The position numbers and the translations under genes are program-made. From positions 62,001 to 126,000 of the forward strand of contig MTLP01000031.1 in NCBI GenBank assembly GCA_002009975.1: 64,000 nt of DNA, written 5' to 3'. This DNA is from Thermococcus sp. JdFR-02. Its GTDB lineage: Archaea > Methanobacteriota_B > Thermococci > Thermococcales > Thermococcaceae. Shown in pieces: positions 51,458-61,114 of this stretch (position 1 is its first letter; every line of letters begins with the position of its first letter). The notes below the pieces were generated by a model. The model saw only the letters and a list, made by a program, of their open reading frames with translations, did no database searches and had not been told where the DNA came from.

Positions 51458-52798
51458 ATGAGAAGAGTTAAGGCAGTTTTAAAAGCCGAAGATATGCCAA
51501 ATAGGTGGTACAACATTTTGCCAGACTTGCCAGAGACTCTACCATTGCCTTTAGATCCAGAGACAAACAAGCCCATAAATCCAGCTAAGCTTGAGAGGAT
51601 TTTTGCAAAGGGATTGGTTAGGCAAGAAGTTAGCGACAAAAGGTATGTAAAAATTCCAGAGGAAGTTTTGGAGAAATACGTAAAAGTTGGTCGTCCAACA
51701 CCGCTTTTTAGAGCAACACATCTAGAGAAGGCATTGAAGACCCCAGCAAGGATTTACTTTAAATATGAAGGGGAAACGATAACGGGAAGCCACAAAATAA
51801 ACACCGCTTTAGCACAGGTCTACTACAACAAGCTTGAGGGAATTGAAAGGGTTGTAACAGAGACGGGAGCAGGACAATGGGGAACTGCTTTATCATTAGC
51901 CGGAGCTTTGTTTGATCTAAAAGTTAGGGTTTACATGGCAAGAGCCAGCTATCAACAAAAGCCATATAGAAAAGTGCTCATGCAAGTGTATGGAGCAGAG
52001 GTTTATCCTTCTCCAAGTGATAGAACGAAGGTTGGAAGATACTTCCTATCGCAAGATCCAAATCACCCCGGTGGATTAGGCATAGCAATAAGTGAAGCGA
52101 TTGAAGATGTATTAACGGATGAAAAAGCGCGCTACTCGTTAGGTAGTGTCTTGAACCATGTATTAATGCACCAGACAATCATAGGGGAAGAGGCTAAACT
52201 TCAAATGGAAATTCTTGGGGAAGAGGCAGACATAATAGTTGGCTGTGTTGGAGGAGGGAGCAACTTTGCTGGAATAGCATATCCCTTCATTAGGGATGCA
52301 ATAAAAGGAAGAAAGGAGATTAAATTTTATGCAATAGAACCTAAAGCCGCACCATCGATGACAAAGGGTATTTACACTTACGATTACGGAGACAGCGGGA
52401 GGTTAACGCCTTTAATAAAGATGCACACCTTAGGGCACATCTACAATGTTCCACCAATCCATGCGGGTGGCTTAAGATATCACGGTGTCGCACCAACTTT
52501 GAGTGTTTTAATTAATAACAACATCGTTAGTCCAAAAGCCTACCATCAAACCGAGATTTTTGAAGCAGCTATGCTCTTTGCAAGGACTGAGGGAATTGTT
52601 CCAGCACCAGAGAGTGCCCATGCAGTTAAAGGGGTTATAGATCTTGCTTTAAAAGCTAAGGAGAAAGGCGAAGAAAAAGTAATACTTTTTAACTTAAGTG
52701 GACACGGACTTTTGGATTTAAAAGGCTATGAAGACTATTTGGATGGAAAAATCCAAGATTATGAACCAAAAGAGATTCCAATTTTGAAAAGCTATTAG
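51458..52798 (+). CDS. trpB2: Tryptophan synthase beta-like protein TrpB2
   Basis: A 446-residue PLP enzyme of the TrpB2 branch, longer than TrpB1 (about 390) because of N-terminal and internal insertions. The cofactor Lys is in [14 protein letters not shown] near residue 112. The Glu/Gly block [17 protein letters not shown] follows, and the phosphate-binding loop is [12 protein letters not shown] near 265. TrpB2 condenses indole (or O-phosphoserine-derived aminoacrylate) with serine and is often encoded away from the trp operon, as here, where it stands alone. AGGAGGTG precedes the start. Confidence 0.95.
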   Translation: MRRVKAVLKAEDMPNRWYNILPDLPETLPLPLDPETNKPINPAKLERIFAKGLVRQEVSDKRYVKIPEEVLEKYVKVGRPTPLFRATHLEKALKTPARIYFKYEGETITGSHKINTALAQVYYNKLEGIERVVTETGAGQWGTALSLAGALFDLKVRVYMARASYQQKPYRKVLMQVYGAEVYPSPSDRTKVGRYFLSQDPNHPGGLGIAISEAIEDVLTDEKARYSLGSVLNHVLMHQTIIGEEAKLQMEILGEEADIIVGCVGGGSNFAGIAYPFIRDAIKGRKEIKFYAIEPKAAPSMTKGIYTYDYGDSGRLTPLIKMHTLGHIYNVPPIHAGGLRYHGVAPTLSVLINNNIVSPKAYHQTEIFEAAMLFARTEGIVPAPESAHAVKGVIDLALKAKEKGEEKVILFNLSGHGLLDLKGYEDYLDGKIQDYEPKEIPILKSY

Positions 52799-52799
52799 T

Positions 52800-53450
52800 T
52801 TATCTTTTTTCCAGCTTTTCTAAAATTTTTCTTGGATAAAAACTGATCGAAGCCTTTGCTTGGGGAATTTCCATTCCAATTGCAATTCCAAAGCTTGCTA
52901 AGTCTCTTGGAGCTCTTACTTCCCAAAAACTTTCTGCTGAAGAAGTTAAAAATCTTGGAACCTTGTATTTTTCTATCAATCGCCAGTTTCTCATCATAAA
53001 CTTTAAAATGTTCGCCCTCTCGTAGGGATTTGCCCTTAAAAGGGGAGCAAGAGAAAAGCCTATTGCAACATCATTCTTAGCCGCTAATCTAGCAAGAACA
53101 TGATCTAAGCCAGAGTCTCTTCTTCCAAATTCTGGGCTTATTAAAGCATCGACACCAATTTCAAGAGCAAAGCGGTTGATTTTTAAGCTCCCACCTTGGA
53201 CATATATTAAAGCTTTGAGATTCCTATTTTTCACTTCCCTAATCAAAGAAGGTTTGTTTGTTATCAAAAGCAGGGCAACTTTTTTATAACGCTCTCTAAG
53301 TTCTTTAAGCTCTTCTTTGAGCTTCCCATAATCTGGACTTTTCTCTAACTTAAGCTTTTTTGTAAAGACTACTTCATCAAACCATTCTTCAGCCAATTCG
53401 TAAGCCTTTGCATCCCTAATATCCATCTCAATGAACTGTAATGATGTCAT
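52800..53450 (-). CDS. rnp3: Ribonuclease P protein component 3 (Rpp30)
   Basis: About 216 residues with the TIM-barrel-like Rpp30 fold. Blocks include [20 protein letters not shown] near residue 105, [20 protein letters not shown] near 135 and [20 protein letters not shown] near 170. It pairs with Pop5 in RNase P. The start at 53450 overlaps the upstream RNA-binding gene by 4 bases, so the two are coupled. Confidence 0.94.
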   Translation of the reverse strand: MTSLQFIEMDIRDAKAYELAEEWFDEVVFTKKLKLEKSPDYGKLKEELKELRERYKKVALLLITNKPSLIREVKNRNLKALIYVQGGSLKINRFALEIGVDALISPEFGRRDSGLDHVLARLAAKNDVAIGFSLAPLLRANPYERANILKFMMRNWRLIEKYKVPRFLTSSAESFWEVRAPRDLASFGIAIGMEIPQAKASISFYPRKILEKLEKR

Positions 53451-53902
53451 TCGCTCAACCACTCTCCAATAGCCCTTACAACGGTCTCTTTCTTCATTGG
53501 GAAGGATTTAACCTTTATTCTAACATGAATTACATCCTCTCCATCTAAAACTTTAATCTCTCCAAGGTAAGCCTTCTGCTTATCAAAGCGAATGTAGAAG
53601 GTTCCGTTCTCATCTACCTTTTCCTCTAAATTCTCCAAGAGAAATGCTTTATCTTCCTCGCTTAAGATGTTTTTGAGGTTTTCTAAAAACTTTCTAACGT
53701 TCCTACTTCTCTTTATCTCTGCATCAATAACGAGTATGGGATTTCCAAAGTATCCCTCTGTCTCAACCATTTCAAACTCCACATCTTTTGGAGACAAATC
53801 TTCAGGGAAGAGAGTTTCTAAAGCTTCTAAAACCTTTTCAGGATCTTCAGTGGCATGGACAAATGTTCTAATTTTGACATTATGAGCATTAAGCTTAACC
53901 AT
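53447..53902 (-). CDS. RNA-binding protein, COG1325 family (predicted exosome/RNase P-associated)
   Basis: About 151 residues of a conserved archaeal RNA-binding family (COG1325). Visible segments are [20 protein letters not shown] near the start and [20 protein letters not shown] near 53. The gene is usually adjacent to Rpp30 or L15e. Its exact function is not settled. GGGGTGA precedes the ATG at 53902. Confidence 0.85.
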   Translation of the reverse strand: MVKLNAHNVKIRTFVHATEDPEKVLEALETLFPEDLSPKDVEFEMVETEGYFGNPILVIDAEIKRSRNVRKFLENLKNILSEEDKAFLLENLEEKVDENGTFYIRFDKQKAYLGEIKVLDGEDVIHVRIKVKSFPMKKETVVRAIGEWLSE

Positions 53903-53984
53903 AAATTTCACCCCAAAGTTAATTGGAAATAAGGTTTAAAAGCTTTTAACTGCCAAAAATACCTAAGAAAGAAATTAAACACCA

Positions 53985-55481
53985 TCAGCGATTTCTCAGC
54001 AATATCAGTACAATAAGTGCCGCAATTCCAATGATTATCGTTACAACGACTTTGTTTATGGGGATAAGAGCGCTGTTATCCCTTCTATTCTCTACTGTTG
54101 GTGGTAATCTTACACTCTCTTTAGAATTGTTAAATGTGGTAGCTTCAAGAAAAGCTACAATCTCTGGAGTTAGGTTTTCAATTCTTTGTCCGTCAAATTT
54201 TAAAATTATCCTATCGCTTGCCAAAATCCACTCCCTTCCATCCCAACCAATCCACCTTATCCACAAAGCGTCATTCAAAACTTGTCTAAGAGTTCCGTTA
54301 AAGAAGTAAAGTGAAGAACCATTATAAATCAACCAGCCCTTAGGACTCCACAAAACATTGGTGTTTTCTTTAAAATATTCCTTACGGCAGTCAAGTGTTA
54401 TGTAAAAGAGCTTGTGAAATTCAGATGCATTGAAGTTTTTGAGATTCATTTTCCCAACTTGAACAATGCTATCTGAGACTTCATAGAGCGTGCCATTGGC
54501 AAAAAGCAAAGCTTCACCATTGTGAAACTCAGACATCTGGGCTTTAGGACTCACAACAGTATTAAGGCTTGCATTTTTTGCATCATAGAGGTATGTCCCA
54601 TTGATGCTCACTAAAAAGAGCCTTCCCTTATATGCTTCTATGAGGGTGAAGTTGCCCGAAAAGCTTGCAACCTTTCTGAAATCTTCTGGAAAGTGATAAT
54701 AGCCCTTCAAAGGTTCTATTGCATAAAGAATTTTGTTATAGAGCAGATAAACTCTTTCAGAGTCATAAATTAGCTGGGAACTATTAAGAGAAAACTGCGA
54801 CGTTATTTTTAGCACTGGAACCGCATCTATGAGAATCACTGCCTCAGTAAAGTTTTGATTAAAAATCGCTAAGGCACCGTTCTTAAGGTTGCGAACAAAG
54901 TACAAGTATCCTTTTTGGGCCAACAAAGGTGAAGATGCATTTTTGAAATCTCCCGTTAAATATCCGTACTTCTTCACCTTCACTTGTCCATCCTTGATAG
55001 TAGACAACCAAAGGAGGGAATCAAAATGCTCCAAATTGCACCACATAGAGAAGCAGTAAAAGGGATGAAGTACAAGGTAGTAATCTCGATTCCAGAAAAT
55101 ACTCACTGCTCCATCATTCCGAAAGCTGAGCAATTCCCTAAATTCCCCGCTGGGATAAAGGTAGCCATAGTGATCATACACCCTACCGGGTAAGGGTCTA
55201 TCACACCCCTCACATCCATAAAAGAGACATCCTTGAGAAGAGCAGTGAATCGGAATCATAGTAAAGTTGGAGCAAACGTTGGTTTTGCATGGAAATGCTG
55301 TCAAGTTCAACAGTTCAAATCTATACTCTGAAGGAAAATAAACTACTAAAAGTTGAGTTGATGAATTTGTAATGTTAAAAATTGTTGGGTTTCCTATTAG
55401 AACGTTGTTAATAGTCAAAGAATAAGCTAAGTGAGTAAAGAGGAGCATAAAAAAGCAAAAAATGAGAAGTCTTCCCTTCAT
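53985..55481 (-). CDS. Exported, C-terminally anchored beta-propeller-like protein
   Basis: About 498 residues. A signal peptide (KGRLLIFCFFMLLFTHLAYS) starts it, and one membrane helix near residues 473-492 followed by RNR ends it, so the body lies outside the cell. The body has repeated beta-rich units such as GKLFLVSINGTYLYDAKN and NGEALLFANGTLYEVSDS that look like propeller blades, with many Asn-X-Ser/Thr sites and a Cys cluster near residues 75-90. No enzyme motif seen. The ATG at 55481 is spaced 4 bases from GGTGA, which overlaps the stop of the upstream gene, so the two genes form an operon. Confidence 0.8.
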   Translation of the reverse strand: MKGRLLIFCFFMLLFTHLAYSLTINNVLIGNPTIFNITNSSTQLLVVYFPSEYRFELLNLTAFPCKTNVCSNFTMIPIHCSSQGCLFYGCEGCDRPLPGRVYDHYGYLYPSGEFRELLSFRNDGAVSIFWNRDYYLVLHPFYCFSMWCNLEHFDSLLWLSTIKDGQVKVKKYGYLTGDFKNASSPLLAQKGYLYFVRNLKNGALAIFNQNFTEAVILIDAVPVLKITSQFSLNSSQLIYDSERVYLLYNKILYAIEPLKGYYHFPEDFRKVASFSGNFTLIEAYKGRLFLVSINGTYLYDAKNASLNTVVSPKAQMSEFHNGEALLFANGTLYEVSDSIVQVGKMNLKNFNASEFHKLFYITLDCRKEYFKENTNVLWSPKGWLIYNGSSLYFFNGTLRQVLNDALWIRWIGWDGREWILASDRIILKFDGQRIENLTPEIVAFLEATTFNNSKESVRLPPTVENRRDNSALIPINKVVVTIIIGIAALIVLILLRNR

Positions 55482-55483
55482 TT

Positions 55484-56395
55484 TCACCATCTGAGGCACG
55501 TATTCCTAATGTATGAAACTATGTTTATATCCCAGTCAAAGTAATATGCCCTATTTTCCCATATATTGCCACTTACGGCCTCTTGAGCAGACACATAATC
55601 ACATGCTCTCTGTAATTTATACTCAGAACTTCTAACAGCACCATCAGCCTCCATTTCTATATAAACATTGGAAGGATTACTGTTTCTTATCCATCTTAGA
55701 ATATCAACTAAGAGGCTGTAAGTGTACTCTATTTGGTTGCAGTTTGCACCAATCTTATCTGCAAAGCAGTATCCTGGTTGCGGAAATACATAGTCAAAGT
55801 ACTTTGACAACAGAGCAATTTCCGAGTATTTATTTAACCACAGTATTACATCATTATTTGTTATTACCCCATCACCATCTTGATCTGTTATTGTTCCGGA
55901 GCATAGAACACTCCTTAGTGTAGGGATCCAAATAAACTGCAAATCTTTTTCCAAGTCTCTTTCTACTTCTTGAATACGCCCTGAAATGGCATTGATTTCA
56001 TATTCAGTAATACGTCCGCTTTGTATAGGCTTAGCATCCTCTAAACTCCAATAGAATCCCTTAAAATAATAACTTTCAATACTTGCAACTCCATCAATCC
56101 AACCCTCCCAGTAACTCAAGCCTCTTTTTCCTCCACTGAGAGTAAAATAGGGTATTGTTACTAAATATGGAATACCGCTTGTTCCACCTAACCATTCTTT
56201 CACTCTCAAAGCAAGCTCTCTGCCATCATTATATCCATCACTATATGAAGAACCACTGAATTTTGTTCTTGTTCCTTCTCCATCCAAAGCCACTGCAAAG
56301 TGAAATCCATTAATATACAAATCATCTGGTGTTGCATTGCTAACTTGGATATATTCTCCATTGTATTTATACCACCACAGTGCATACCTTGCCAT
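55484..56395 (-). CDS. DUF4855-like protein with EF-hand-type calcium loop
   Basis: About 303 residues. It begins MARYALWWYKYNGEYIQ without a signal peptide. KGFYWSLEDAKP near residue 115 recalls DUF4855, a glycoside-hydrolase-like group, but the match is from memory and weak. DQDGDGVITNNDVILWL near residue 177 is an EF-hand/dockerin-type calcium loop. GAGGTGATG lies before the ATG at 56395, and a TATA box (AAAGTTTAAATAGTC) near 56422-56436. Cotranscribed with the exported protein downstream. Function unknown. Confidence 0.75.
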   Translation of the reverse strand: MARYALWWYKYNGEYIQVSNATPDDLYINGFHFAVALDGEGTRTKFSGSSYSDGYNDGRELALRVKEWLGGTSGIPYLVTIPYFTLSGGKRGLSYWEGWIDGVASIESYYFKGFYWSLEDAKPIQSGRITEYEINAISGRIQEVERDLEKDLQFIWIPTLRSVLCSGTITDQDGDGVITNNDVILWLNKYSEIALLSKYFDYVFPQPGYCFADKIGANCNQIEYTYSLLVDILRWIRNSNPSNVYIEMEADGAVRSSEYKLQRACDYVSAQEAVSGNIWENRAYYFDWDINIVSYIRNTCLRW

Positions 56396-56597
56396 GACAT
56401 CACCTCGATCCATAGTTCTTATTATGACTATTTAAACTTTTTGATTTTTTAACACTCTTGTTAGTATTAATGAAATTTTACCTCGTTATTCAGGTTTAGT
56501 TTAACCACCTAAAATCACAAAATGAATTGATAATTAGAAATTAGAACCAAATGCATAAAATCTAACAGAAAAGGGAACAAGAAGAAAGCTAAAAGCT

Positions 56598-57182
56598 TCA
56601 CTTACCCTTTCTACCTTTTGCCCTAATGCTTGGTCTAATCTTCTCAGCACCTTTACCCTTATTGAGCAATCCTCTACTTCTTTTTCCAGCTGATGTTAAA
56701 CCTCTAAATACTCTACCCTTATGGCCTCTTCCAGCGATCCAAGCTATCTTTGGATCAGATTTAATAACTGGGTGATGTGGATCAACTAAAATTACCTCAA
56801 ACCACTTATACATTCCATCCTCGCCAACCCAATATGAGTTTAGAACTTCCAAGTTTGGATATTTTCTTGCTGCCTTTTCCTCAGCAATCCATTGTAAGCT
56901 CTTCTTTGGTGAATATTTGACTTGACCCATCTTACTTGGCTTTCTTCCGCCTCTCCACCTTGGTCTCTTTCTTCCGCCTCTCCTAACCCTAACTCTCACA
57001 ACAACGTAACCTTGCTTTGCTTGATAACCCAAGCTTCTTGCCCTATCTAATCTGGTTGGTCTCTCAATTCTAATAATGCTTGGCTCTCTTCTCCACTTAA
57101 TCATTCTAACCTTCAACAATTCCCCAACATAGCTCTTCTTTGGGCTTTTCCAAGCTTCTCTAATGTACTTGTACATTCCCAT
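56598..57182 (-). CDS. rpl15e: Ribosomal protein L15e
   Basis: About 194 residues, very basic. Signatures are [20 protein letters not shown] at the start and [20 protein letters not shown] near residue 70. It is an archaeal/eukaryal large-subunit protein that contacts domain II of 23S rRNA. GAGGTGAAG sets the start at 57182. The leader upstream carries two G+C-rich hairpins (57215-57249). Confidence 0.96.
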   Translation of the reverse strand: MGMYKYIREAWKSPKKSYVGELLKVRMIKWRREPSIIRIERPTRLDRARSLGYQAKQGYVVVRVRVRRGGRKRPRWRGGRKPSKMGQVKYSPKKSLQWIAEEKAARKYPNLEVLNSYWVGEDGMYKWFEVILVDPHHPVIKSDPKIAWIAGRGHKGRVFRGLTSAGKRSRGLLNKGKGAEKIRPSIRAKGRKGK

Positions 57183-57214
57183 CTTCTTCACCTCGCTTTC
57201 ACTGTTTGTGGTTC

Positions 57215-57249
57215 TCCGCAGAGCGGAACATCCCGCGGGCTAAACCCGC
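57215..57249 (-). ncRNA. G+C-rich double hairpin in the L15e leader (candidate structured RNA)
   Basis: On the minus strand two adjacent perfect hairpins occur: GCGGG-TTTAG-CCCGC (57235-57249) and TCCGC-TCT-GCGGA (57215-57227). The second can be extended by GTTC/GAAC across a two-base bulge. They lie between a TATA box (57275-57288) and the L15e start at 57182, and their G+C content stands out from the A/T-rich background. They could be a regulatory leader (for example, an L15e binding site) or a separate small RNA. Confidence 0.5.
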
Positions 57250-57274
57250 TTAGTCGTGGTGAGTTTAGAGTTTA

Positions 57275-57288
57275 GGTTTTTAAAGGTT
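57275..57288 (-). promoter_or_regulatory. L15e TATA box
   Basis: AACCTTTAAAAACC on the minus strand predicts a transcription start near 57255, just before the double hairpin. Confidence 0.5.
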
Positions 57289-57298
57289 ACGATGGATT

Positions 57299-57493
57299 CT
57301 AAGTTTGCACTTTCCTTTTGCGATCCAAGAGTAGTTCTCCATCAATCCCAACATTCTCAGGAGAATTTTCCTTTATAAGCACAGTTATATGTCTTATTCC
57401 ATAAATCTTAGATGCTACCTCTGTAAGTTCCCTAACTAACTTCCTCTTCTTTTCAATATCAATTGGTGGTCCTTCGATGATTATGGTCGGCAT
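57299..57493 (-). CDS. 4-oxalocrotonate tautomerase-like protein
   Basis: A 64-residue tautomerase-superfamily monomer. The N-terminal MPTIIIEGPPIDIEKK exposes Pro1, the catalytic base, after Met removal; KRKLVRELTEVASKIYGI forms the main helix. The physiological substrate in archaea is unknown. GGGTGATA precedes the ATG at 57493. Confidence 0.88.
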   Translation of the reverse strand: MPTIIIEGPPIDIEKKRKLVRELTEVASKIYGIRHITVLIKENSPENVGIDGELLLDRKRKVQT

Positions 57494-57550
57494 CGTATCA
57501 CCCATTAAAATTTGCGTTGAAACATCATAAAAATTTCCTATCTTCCAAAA

Positions 57551-57560
57551 CTTTTAAATA
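57551..57560 (+). promoter_or_regulatory. leuS TATA box
   Basis: CTTTTAAATA, about 25-30 bases before the start of the hairpin RNA at 57585, predicts transcription from about 57580-57586 and a leader of some 145 bases. Confidence 0.5.
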
Positions 57561-57584
57561 CTAAAACCTCAAAAATAACGCCGA

Positions 57585-57652
57585 TGCCAATGAGGGGGGA
57601 TAGAGTTCTCAACGATTAAAGGTTACTTCTATGCTGATCCCCCTATTTGGCA
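57585..57652 (+). ncRNA. Stable two-stem hairpin in the leuS leader (candidate structured RNA)
   Basis: TGCCAA (57585-57590) pairs with TTGGCA (57647-57652). After a TGA/AT internal loop, GGGGGGAT (57594-57601) pairs with ATCCCCCT (57637-57644), enclosing a 35-base apical loop. Fourteen pairs with a G-run stem are very unlikely by chance in this A/T-rich sequence. The element begins where transcription should start and ends 75 bases before leuS. It does not fit tRNA, C/D or H/ACA patterns I know. A cis-regulatory leader or an independent small RNA are both possible. Confidence 0.55.
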
Positions 57653-57727
57653 CTATCAACGCTTTTCCCCTTTTGAAATGCAAACTGTTTTAAGTTCCCA
57701 TTTTAACAACTTCAAGGAGGTTAGGGT

Positions 57728-60592
57728 ATGGTAGATTGGAAAGCAATTGAAGAAAAGTGGCAAAAGAAATGGAGCGAAGAGAAAGTCTTTGAACCTCAAA
57801 TTGGTGAAAAGCCAAAATTCTATATAACGGTAGCATTTCCTTACTTATCTGGGCATTTACATGTAGGACATGCAAGAACTTATACAATCCCAGACGTAAT
57901 TGCAAGATTCAAGAGAATGCAGGGATACAACGTATTATTCCCAATGGCTTGGCACATAACAGGTTCACCAATAGTTGGAATTGCAGAAAGAATTAAGCAT
58001 AGAGATCCCCAAACAATTTTCGTTTATAGAGACGTCTATAAAGTCCCTGAGGAGATTCTATGGACATTTGAAGATCCAGTGAATATCGTGAAGTACTTCA
58101 TGAAAGCAGCAAAAGAGACTTTTAATAGAGCTGGATTTAGCGTAGATTGGAGTAGAGAATTCCACACAACATCTCTACATCCGCAGTTCAATGCTTTCAT
58201 AACTTGGCAGTTCTTAAAGCTAAAGGAGAAGGGATTAGTTGTTAAAGGAACTCACAGAGTTAGATGGGATCCTGTTGTTGGGACTCCTTTAGGAGATCAC
58301 GACTTAATTGAAGGCGAAGATGTTCAAATCTTAGAATATATCCTAATCAAGTTCATCTTAGAAGAAAATGGTAAGCGTATTTATTTACCAGCCGCAACCC
58401 TAAGACCAGAAACAGTTTATGGAGTAACTAATATGTGGCTAAATCCAGATGCTACATACGTTAAAGCAAAGGTTAATGATGAAATTTGGGTCATAAGCAG
58501 AGAAGCCGCTTATAAGTTAAGCTTTCAAGACAAGAAGATTGAAGTCTTAGAGGAATTCAAAGGAGAAAAATTAATTGGAAAATGGGTCAAAAACCCAGTA
58601 ACTGGCGATGAAATTATCATTCTACCAGCAGATTTTGTTGATCCAGATAATGCAACCGGTGTAGTTATGAGTGTTCCAGCACATGCGCCCTTTGATCATG
58701 CGGCATTAGAGGACATTAAAAAGAATACTGAGCTATTGTTAAAGTACGACATTGATCCTAGGATTGTAGAAAACATAAGCTACATTTCTTTAATTAAGTT
58801 AGAGGGATATGGAGAATTCCCAGCAGTTGAAGAGGCTCAAAAATTGGGTGTTAAGAGTCAGGAAGATAAAGAAAAGTTAGAGCAGGCAACAAAGAACATC
58901 TACAAAGCTGAGTTCCATAAGGGTGTGTTCAAGATAGAACCATACAAAGGAGTTCCTGTGAGCAAAGTAAAAGACCTGATTGCCAACGATATGAAAGAGA
59001 AAGGAATAGCTGATATGATGTATGAATTTGCTGAAAAGAACGTTATTTCGAGATTTGGAAATAGAGCGGTAATTAAAATTATTCATGACCAATGGTTCAT
59101 AGATTATGGAAACCCAGAATGGAAAGAAAAGGCGAGAGAAGCTTTAGCCAACATGAAGATTTTACCAGAGTCAAGAAGAGCTCAATTTGAAGCTATTGTC
59201 GAGTGGTTAGACAAGAAAGCTTGTGCAAGGAAAGTGGGTTTAGGAACATCACTACCTTGGGACAGGGAATGGGTTATCGAAAGCTTGAGCGATTCAACCA
59301 TTTATATGGCTTACTACACAATTTCAAGAGTTATCAACAAGCATGGAATTAAAGGGGAACAATTAATCCCAGAGTTATTTGATTACATATTCTTAGAAGA
59401 GTTCAGTGGAGCTAGGGAGGAAGAGCTAGGCAAAAAGACCGGAATTCCAAAGGAAGTTATTAGAGAGATGAAAGAAGAGTTCGAGTACTGGTATCCATTA
59501 GACTGGAGATGCTCAGCTAAGGACTTAATTCCAAATCACTTAACATTCTTCATATTCAACCACGTTGCAATATTCAAGAAGAAGCACTGGCCAAGAGGAA
59601 TTGCTGTAAACGGGTATGGAACATTAGAAGGCAAGAAAATGAGCAAGAGTAAGGGTAATGTCTTGAACTTTATTGATGCAATTAAGGAAAATGGAGCAGA
59701 TGTAGTGAGATTTTATATCATGAGCTTAGCTGAACATGACAGTGACTTCGATTGGAGAAGAGCAGAGGTTGCAAAGTTAAAGGGACAATTGGAGAGATTT
59801 TACGAACTAATAGAACAATTTGCAAGCTATGAAATCAGAGAAGGCGTTAAACTAAAAGATATTGATCGCTGGCTATTACACCGCTTAAACAAGGCAATTT
59901 ATGAAACCACAAAAGCTTTAGATGAATTTAGGACAAGAACGGCATCTCAATGGGCATTCTACAGCATTTTAAATGACCTAAAATGGTACATGAGAAGAAC
60001 TGAAGGAAGAGATGACGATGCAAAGCGCTATGTGTTAAGAAGCTTAGCAGATGTTTGGGTTAGGTTAATGGCACCGTTTACACCTCACATCTGTGAAGAA
60101 TTGTGGCAAAAATTAGGCGGAAATGGATTCGTGAGCTTAGCTAAGTGGCCCGAGCCTAAAGAAGAGTGGTGGAACGAGGAGCTGGAAATTGAGGAGGAAT
60201 ACATCAAAGACCTAATTGATGATATCAAAGAAATTCTAAGCGTTGCAAAGATTGAGAATCCAAAGAGGGCTTACATTTATACAGCTGAAGATTGGAAGTG
60301 GAAGATAGCGGAGATAGTTGCCCAAAAGAAGGACTTCAAAGCGGCAATGAGTGAAGCCATGAAAGACCCAGAGATGAGAAAGAAAGGTAAAGAAGTTGCC
60401 AACCTCGTGAATAGATTAATAAAAGAGAGGGTCTTTGAAGTGAAGCGCATTGACGAAGAAAAAGCATTGAGAGAATCAAAAGACTTCATTGAGAAAGAAA
60501 TTGGTTTAGAAATAATTATCAATCCAGAAGAGGATAAAGGTGGAAAGAAGAAGCAAGCAATGCCAATGAAACCTGCCGTGTTTATTGAGTAA
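57728..60592 (+). CDS. leuS: Leucine--tRNA ligase (archaeal/eukaryal type)
   Basis: A 954-residue class I synthetase. HVGH (HIGH motif) is in [17 protein letters not shown] near residue 42, and KMSKSKGNV lies near residue 640. The CP1 editing domain holds the [13 protein letters not shown] block near residue 225, which hydrolyses mischarged tRNA. The C-terminal extension that contacts the long variable arm of tRNA-Leu is present. GGAGGTT precedes the start. The gene follows a structured leader and stands alone. Confidence 0.97.
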   Translation: MVDWKAIEEKWQKKWSEEKVFEPQIGEKPKFYITVAFPYLSGHLHVGHARTYTIPDVIARFKRMQGYNVLFPMAWHITGSPIVGIAERIKHRDPQTIFVYRDVYKVPEEILWTFEDPVNIVKYFMKAAKETFNRAGFSVDWSREFHTTSLHPQFNAFITWQFLKLKEKGLVVKGTHRVRWDPVVGTPLGDHDLIEGEDVQILEYILIKFILEENGKRIYLPAATLRPETVYGVTNMWLNPDATYVKAKVNDEIWVISREAAYKLSFQDKKIEVLEEFKGEKLIGKWVKNPVTGDEIIILPADFVDPDNATGVVMSVPAHAPFDHAALEDIKKNTELLLKYDIDPRIVENISYISLIKLEGYGEFPAVEEAQKLGVKSQEDKEKLEQATKNIYKAEFHKGVFKIEPYKGVPVSKVKDLIANDMKEKGIADMMYEFAEKNVISRFGNRAVIKIIHDQWFIDYGNPEWKEKAREALANMKILPESRRAQFEAIVEWLDKKACARKVGLGTSLPWDREWVIESLSDSTIYMAYYTISRVINKHGIKGEQLIPELFDYIFLEEFSGAREEELGKKTGIPKEVIREMKEEFEYWYPLDWRCSAKDLIPNHLTFFIFNHVAIFKKKHWPRGIAVNGYGTLEGKKMSKSKGNVLNFIDAIKENGADVVRFYIMSLAEHDSDFDWRRAEVAKLKGQLERFYELIEQFASYEIREGVKLKDIDRWLLHRLNKAIYETTKALDEFRTRTASQWAFYSILNDLKWYMRRTEGRDDDAKRYVLRSLADVWVRLMAPFTPHICEELWQKLGGNGFVSLAKWPEPKEEWWNEELEIEEEYIKDLIDDIKEILSVAKIENPKRAYIYTAEDWKWKIAEIVAQKKDFKAAMSEAMKDPEMRKKGKEVANLVNRLIKERVFEVKRIDEEKALRESKDFIEKEIGLEIIINPEEDKGGKKKQAMPMKPAVFIE

Positions 60593-60593
60593 T

Positions 60594-61094
60594 CTAAATT
60601 TTGCCTTCTTTCTTTAGTTTTAGAAGTTTTTTGCCAAGTTCAGTCAAAACTCGCTTGTTATGTTCTACCTTTATTATCCCTGCAGATGATAAATATGATA
60701 AATATGCTACTAGAGTGTTTTTAGACATGTCTGTTTTTTCTTCCATTAACTTAATAATCTCCTTTGTTGTCTTTCCATTTATTTCTTCCAGATCAAATAA
60801 GTTAATTAATTTCATAATGTTATTTAAAGTGTAACCACTCCCTTTTTTATTTTTTATGTTCTCTTCAATTTCTTGGAGAATGTCATCTAATTCAAAGTTT
60901 AAGTTTTCAATATTTTCATGACTTTGTTCTTGCTGAATTTTTATTAAGTTCATCATTTCTAGAAGTCGAATCCTATAAGGTTCTAAAAGTCTTCTAATAA
61001 GCTCCTGCACTGTTATTCCTCTAATCTTCGCTTCAAGTTCCAAATTTTCATAAAAATCCTTCGGAAGTTCAATTTTAATTTTTATGATTTCCAT
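60594..61094 (-). CDS. Predicted DNA-binding partner of ParA (RHH N-terminus, winged-helix C-terminus)
   Basis: About 166 residues. Residues 1-40 (IKIKIELPKDFYENLELEAK then RGITVQELIRRLLE) have the beta-strand-helix-helix form of a ribbon-helix-helix or CopG-type domain. A coiled middle follows. The last 65 residues (MSKNTLVAYLSYLSSAGIIK) look like a winged-helix domain. It is encoded just after the ParA-like gene, the place of a ParB or SegB centromere-binding protein. The start at 61094 follows GGTGGTGA; an earlier ATG lies at 61118. Confidence 0.78.
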   Translation of the reverse strand: MEIIKIKIELPKDFYENLELEAKIRGITVQELIRRLLEPYRIRLLEMMNLIKIQQEQSHENIENLNFELDDILQEIEENIKNKKGSGYTLNNIMKLINLFDLEEINGKTTKEIIKLMEEKTDMSKNTLVAYLSYLSSAGIIKVEHNKRVLTELGKKLLKLKKEGKI

Positions 61095-61114
61095 GAAATC
61101 ACCACCATTAATAT

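Noticed and set aside
57581-57652. Reading the leuS leader hairpin as a C/D or H/ACA RNA
   Set aside because: CTGA occurs near 57634, but no proper C box precedes it, and no ACA follows the lower stem at the required distance.
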